A stretch of DNA of 8,754 bases. Origin: Pseudomonadota bacterium (GTDB lineage: Bacteria > Desulfobacterota > Syntrophia > Syntrophales > JADFWA01). Below the pieces are notes generated by a model, which searched no databases, had not been told where the DNA came from, and saw only the letters and a program-made list of their open reading frames with translations. Numbering within the stretch: position 1 is the stretch's first letter; each line of letters begins with the position of its first letter. The stretch covers positions 1 through 8,754 of the forward strand of contig JAUWQS010000054.1 in NCBI GenBank assembly GCA_030610915.1. The letters are read 5' to 3'. Below are positions 6,032 to 8,754 of the stretch, piece after piece. Both the position numbers and the translations under genes were made by a program.

Positions 6032-6745
6032 ATGAGAACTAATAAATTATCATTTGTATTTTTGTATCTGGCAATTTTTGTCCTCGGATTGAGCGGAACA
6101 ACCCTTTTTGCCGGTGATGACAAAGTAATTGTTGCGGGATTTGCTTCCGACAGGATGGGAAAGGAGGTTCCTTCGGGATGGGAACTGAAGAAGTACGATG
6201 GGACACCGGTTGTAAGCCTTGAAAAGGTGGAAGATAAATTCTGCCTCCACATGATAAGCGATACTGAATCTTCCTTCGGGATAAGGAGAGAGTTTAAAAT
6301 AAATGTGAGGGCGTATCCTTTCTTGAACTGGAGATGGAAGGCTGTCAAACTTCCTGAGGGCGGAGATGTCAGGAAAACCGAAACCGATGATCAGGCCATA
6401 CAGCTCTATGTCGCTTTTACAGCGATAGGCTGGCCAAAGAGATTAAACACCCCGGTTGTTGGTTATATATGGGATAACGAGGCTCCGAGAGAGTTGATGG
6501 TCGCAAGCTCCCAGCCGCTTTGCGGTAAGATAAGATATGTTGTTGTGAGAAACAAAGAGGATAAACTTGGTAAGTGGTATACGGAAAAGAGAAATCTCTA
6601 TGAGGATTATAAAAAACTCTTCAAAGATATAGAGGAAGACAAACTGCCTGTAACAACAACAGGAATTCAATTTTCTATAAACTCACAGAATACCGGAAGT
6701 GAAGGGGAAAGTTATATCTGTGATGTCTATTTCAGTAAAGACTGA
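6032..6745 (+). CDS. secreted DUF3047 family protein
   Basis: A protein of unknown function, very likely exported to the periplasm. The 237-residue product starts with a signal peptide (basic MRTNK, hydrophobic 7-25, likely cleavage after LFA near residue 27). The rest is a single domain with features I associate with DUF3047: FLNWRWKAVKLPEGGDVR (97-114), the acidic TDDQAIQLYVAF (118-129), GYIWDNEAP (144-152) and, near the C-terminus, W182 followed by a charged helix. The start is well supported by AAGGAAG (6017-6023) 8 nt before the ATG. The gene stands alone after a repeat mosaic and converges on nfi; its TGA stop lies in the 11-bp end of a palindromic repeat. Family assignment is from recall of the motif pattern. 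Confidence 0.85.
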   Translation: MRTNKLSFVFLYLAIFVLGLSGTTLFAGDDKVIVAGFASDRMGKEVPSGWELKKYDGTPVVSLEKVEDKFCLHMISDTESSFGIRREFKINVRAYPFLNWRWKAVKLPEGGDVRKTETDDQAIQLYVAFTAIGWPKRLNTPVVGYIWDNEAPRELMVASSQPLCGKIRYVVVRNKEDKLGKWYTEKRNLYEDYKKLFKDIEEDKLPVTTTGIQFSINSQNTGSEGESYICDVYFSKD

Positions 6746-6817
6746 AGGTAATTATTTAGATTGTTCAGGCTGAAGGCTGTTAGCGCCTAATAGTCTTCAG
6801 CCTATCTACCTTCAGTC
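6740..6817. repeat. palindromic CAGCCTT-family element between convergent genes
   Basis: The ends GACTGAAGGTA (6740-6750) and TACCTTCAGTC (6807-6817) are a perfect 11-bp inverted repeat. Inside, AGGCTGAAGGCTGTTAG (6767-6783) pairs with CTAATAGTCTTCAGCCT (6787-6803) around a CGC loop with two mismatches, giving a strong stem on either strand. The outer arms carry the TGA stops of both the DUF3047 gene and nfi. It could act as a bidirectional transcription barrier, although no clean T-run follows the stem on either side. Confidence 0.8.
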
Positions 6818-7495
6818 TAACTCCATCCTGATCCTGTTAACGGTTAGATGCGCTTTTCTTGTGGGTTCAGGGAGTTTGTACCCGGCACAACATGAGAGAA
6901 CCACCTCGATTGCCTTTTGCAATCCGATTCTGTGTCCCTGCGATACGAATACCGGTTTGACATTCTTTTTGGTGCGCAGGGCGGCTCCAATGATCCCGCC
7001 ATTCAAGATAAGATGAGAATAAGCCCCTGTTTCGTTTTCCACTTCATTATATTTCCCGGAAAGTCTTGTTTTTGCACATCCTATCGTTGGTATGTCGAGG
7101 AACAGCCCCATGTGTGAGGCCAGACCGAATCCCCTCGGGTGTGCAATCCCCTGCCCATCAAATATCGCAACATCAGGAACATTTTTCAATTTTTCAAAGG
7201 CCTTCAGAAGCGCTGGACCTTCTCTGAAGGTTAAAAGACCAGGAATATAGGGGAAGCTCACTCTTTCTGAAAAGGAAGCCTCTTCTATGACCTCCATTGA
7301 CGGATACTCAAGAAGAACCACGACTGCGAAAAAAAGATCACTCCCCTTTGAGTAGGAAATATCGGCGCCGGCAACTGTCCTGATCTTGCAGGGTATTCCA
7401 TCATCATGGAGGATAAGTTTCTCTCTCAAGATATGCTGGATACTTATCGCTTCTTTGTAGTTTACGTCCCAGCTATGCAGATTTTTTGTCTTCAT
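6812..7495 (-). CDS. nfi: endonuclease V (deoxyinosine 3' endonuclease)
   Basis: It nicks DNA one phosphodiester bond 3' to deoxyinosine and starts repair of deaminated adenine. The 227-residue product shows the family motifs in order: ADISYS with metal ligand D45, the PYIPG strand-separating wedge (82-86), LTFRE with E92, DGQGIAHPR with D113, GCAKTRL (139-145) and PEPTRKAH ending in the likely catalytic H216. All active-site residues appear present. The ATG lies only 3 nt outside the second MITE-like element, inside its 9-bp flanking duplication, and has no Shine-Dalgarno. Translation was probably once coupled to ribF, which lies upstream on the same strand. The TGA stop comes from the palindrome shared with the DUF3047 gene. 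Confidence 0.95.
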   Translation of the reverse strand: MKTKNLHSWDVNYKEAISIQHILREKLILHDDGIPCKIRTVAGADISYSKGSDLFFAVVVLLEYPSMEVIEEASFSERVSFPYIPGLLTFREGPALLKAFEKLKNVPDVAIFDGQGIAHPRGFGLASHMGLFLDIPTIGCAKTRLSGKYNEVENETGAYSHLILNGGIIGAALRTKKNVKPVFVSQGHRIGLQKAIEVVLSCCAGYKLPEPTRKAHLTVNRIRMELD

Positions 7496-7497
7496 TT

Positions 7498-7681
7498 ATA
7501 ATTATTCAGGTGGATAGACTGAAGGCTGAAGGCTGTTAGGAAAAGCGGAAATACTGCGAATTTTGAAGCCATGTTTGGTACAAGAACCTGCTGTTTCTCC
7601 GCCAAAGCGCCGCAATCGCGCTCTTCCGGCCCCTTCAGCCTTCAGCCTAAACAGCTTCAGCCTGGCTACGTGAGTAGTTAC
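7498..7681. mobile_element. 184-bp MITE-like element, copy 2, between ribF and nfi
   Basis: It aligns gap-free to 3541-3724 at 157 of 184 positions. The right end CTACGTGAGTAGTTAC (7666-7681) is intact; the left end ATAATTATTCAGGTGG (7498-7513) has diverged. CATTTATAA occurs at 7493-7501 and again at 7682-7690, directly flanking the element. This is either a 9-bp target duplication, with the element then running 7502-7681, or a 5-bp CATTT duplication followed by chance identity. It carries no transposase. It supplies the last 10 codons and stop of ribF. Confidence 0.88.
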
Positions 7682-8615
7682 CATTTATAACTGGCGCCAA
7701 TATCTCTTTTGCCTGGTCTATATCCTTTTTGATCTGCTCCGCAAGTCTTTCTACGCTCTCAAACTTTCGTTCATCTCGTATCCTGTCAACGAAAAGGAGA
7801 TTCAGGCTCTTTCCAGCTATATTTCCTTTAAAATCGAGTACATGTGTCTCTACAGAGAGTTTGTCGTTTCCGAAAGTTGGATTGAAGCCTATATTTACAA
7901 CGGATGGGTGACTGCTTCCTTCCATTTCAGCTATGACGGCATAGACACCACTGCCGGGGATCAATACCTTATCGGGTTCTATATTTGCGGTGGGGAAACC
8001 GATGCCGGCGCCCCGCTGATATCCCTTTATAACGGTACCGCCGAGATTATACGGCCTTCCCAATAGCCTTGCGGCTAATTTAACATTGCCGTCGAGAATA
8101 GCGTTGCGTGTCGTTGTGCTGCTGACAGTAATGCCATCAGCCCTTATTGCATTGATAACCTCCACTTCGAAACCCAGCCTGTTGCCGGAGGATTTAAGAT
8201 ATTCTTCGTTTCCCTCTTTACCCCTTCCGAAGGAATAATCATGTCCGATGAATATCTTTTTTATGTGAAGCCTGTCATAGAGGATATTTTTTACAAATTC
8301 TGCCGCTGTAATGTTGGCGACTTCAAGTGAAAATCTTATCAGGACTACTGCATCTATTCCCATGTCCGCGATAAGTCTCAATTTTTCATCGAGAGAGGTT
8401 ATTAAAAAGAATGGCCGCCTCTCTGGATGAAGGACCTTCTTGGGGTGTGGATCAAATGTTATCACGATTGACTTTCTGTTCTCATTATCTGCTTCGATGA
8501 CGACTCTCTTAAATATCTTTTGATGCGCCAGGTGGACACCATCGAAATTACCTATGGTAACGATAGAATCCCTCATATCCCGCGTTATTTTATTTACTCC
8601 TTTAATAATTTTCAT
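7647..8615 (-). CDS. ribF: bifunctional riboflavin kinase / FAD synthetase
   Basis: It phosphorylates riboflavin to FMN and adenylates FMN to FAD. The 322-residue product has the N-terminal FMN adenylyltransferase domain: GNFDGVHLAH (22-31), TFDPHP (53-58), GHDYSFGRGKEGN (124-136) and the SSTTTR signature (165-170). The C-terminal kinase domain has GRPY (186-189), GYQRGAGIGFPTANI (198-212) with the PTAN motif, NIGFNPTFG and the likely catalytic E256 in ETHVLDF. The start MKIIKGV is a typical RibF N-terminus, although the upstream Shine-Dalgarno is poor. Oddity: after VING (309-312) the tail NYSRSQAEAV and the TAG are encoded by the inserted element. Without the insert the frame would end EDKKSA, giving 317 residues. 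nfi lies downstream on the same strand. Confidence 0.96.
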   Translation of the reverse strand: MKIIKGVNKITRDMRDSIVTIGNFDGVHLAHQKIFKRVVIEADNENRKSIVITFDPHPKKVLHPERRPFFLITSLDEKLRLIADMGIDAVVLIRFSLEVANITAAEFVKNILYDRLHIKKIFIGHDYSFGRGKEGNEEYLKSSGNRLGFEVEVINAIRADGITVSSTTTRNAILDGNVKLAARLLGRPYNLGGTVIKGYQRGAGIGFPTANIEPDKVLIPGSGVYAVIAEMEGSSHPSVVNIGFNPTFGNDKLSVETHVLDFKGNIAGKSLNLLFVDRIRDERKFESVERLAEQIKKDIDQAKEILAPVINGNYSRSQAEAV

Positions 8616-8687
8616 TTAACACCGATTTTCACAGCAGCTACAACCGCCAGGATATTACCCTAAAAAAGTAAGAGTGGATAGACGTAA
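8616..8687. other. spacer upstream of ribF
   Basis: Seventy-two bases with no clear promoter or Shine-Dalgarno on the minus strand. GAGTGGATAGACGTAACTACAGCCT (8672-8696) mixes words seen in the MITE ends (GGTGGATAGACTG, GTAACTAC, CAGCCT) and may be a scrambled remnant of that family. Confidence 0.3.
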
Positions 8688-8754
8688 CTACAGCCTGTAC
8701 ATTGTTTTCTTTTCATTGAGGTCCATAATATTAGGGTTTCCTTTTGGCGAATAA
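8688..8754 (-). CDS. possible 3' end of a leftward gene, cut by the window edge
   Basis: On the minus strand a frame enters from the right edge, reads YSPKGNPNIMDLNEKKTMYRL and stops at TAG (8690-8688), 72 bp upstream of ribF. The composition looks protein-like, and genes upstream of ribF on the same strand are common. With 21 residues no family can be named, and the frame could be fortuitous. Confidence 0.28.
   Translation of the reverse strand, partial: YSPKGNPNIMDLNEKKTMYRL

Overview
The window looks like chromosomal DNA from a Gram-negative bacterium, most likely a member of the Desulfobacterota (the former Deltaproteobacteria) or a close relative. This is inferred from the conserved order tRNA-Ser, SRP RNA, dnaX, ybaB/ebfC, recR, from a DUF3047 protein, from moderate GC content, and from gaps packed with short palindromic repeats of the kind seen in uncultivated members of that group. 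The species cannot be named from sequence alone.

Layout: positions 1-414 hold no complete gene, only a possible 5' end of a leftward gene, AT-rich repeats and a small inverted repeat. Next come tRNA-Ser(GGA) (415-509) and the small bacterial SRP RNA (about 521-621). A rightward information-processing cluster follows: dnaX (replicative clamp-loader subunit), ebfC/ybaB (nucleoid protein, TTG start) and recR (recombinational repair). After a repeat-filled gap come an exported or membrane-anchored eight-TPR protein and pyrE (pyrimidine synthesis). A 540-bp gene-free mosaic of repeats leads to a secreted DUF3047 protein. It converges on a leftward pair, ribF (FMN/FAD synthesis) then nfi (endonuclease V). 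The right edge may carry the last codons of another leftward gene.

The housekeeping genes are ordinary. The interest lies between them. At least four repeat families fill the gaps: a GCCTTCAGCCT family that includes two 184-bp MITE-like elements, TTTCGAG repeats, AACATCGAATGTT repeats and GCCTGAACG repeats. Several do more than fill space. One MITE copy sits exactly at the ribF/nfi junction with a 9-bp direct repeat on each side. Removing it in silico restores a 23-nt gene overlap, so the insertion separated two overlapping genes without destroying either. An 11-bp inverted repeat at the ends of a hairpin supplies the stop codons of both convergent genes, DUF3047 and nfi. A TTTCGAG repeat encodes the last residues and the stop of pyrE. 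In total, four genes terminate inside repeats.

I found no defence, CRISPR, toxin-antitoxin or biosynthetic system. The notable 'system' here is the repeat families themselves and their habit of capturing gene 3' ends.
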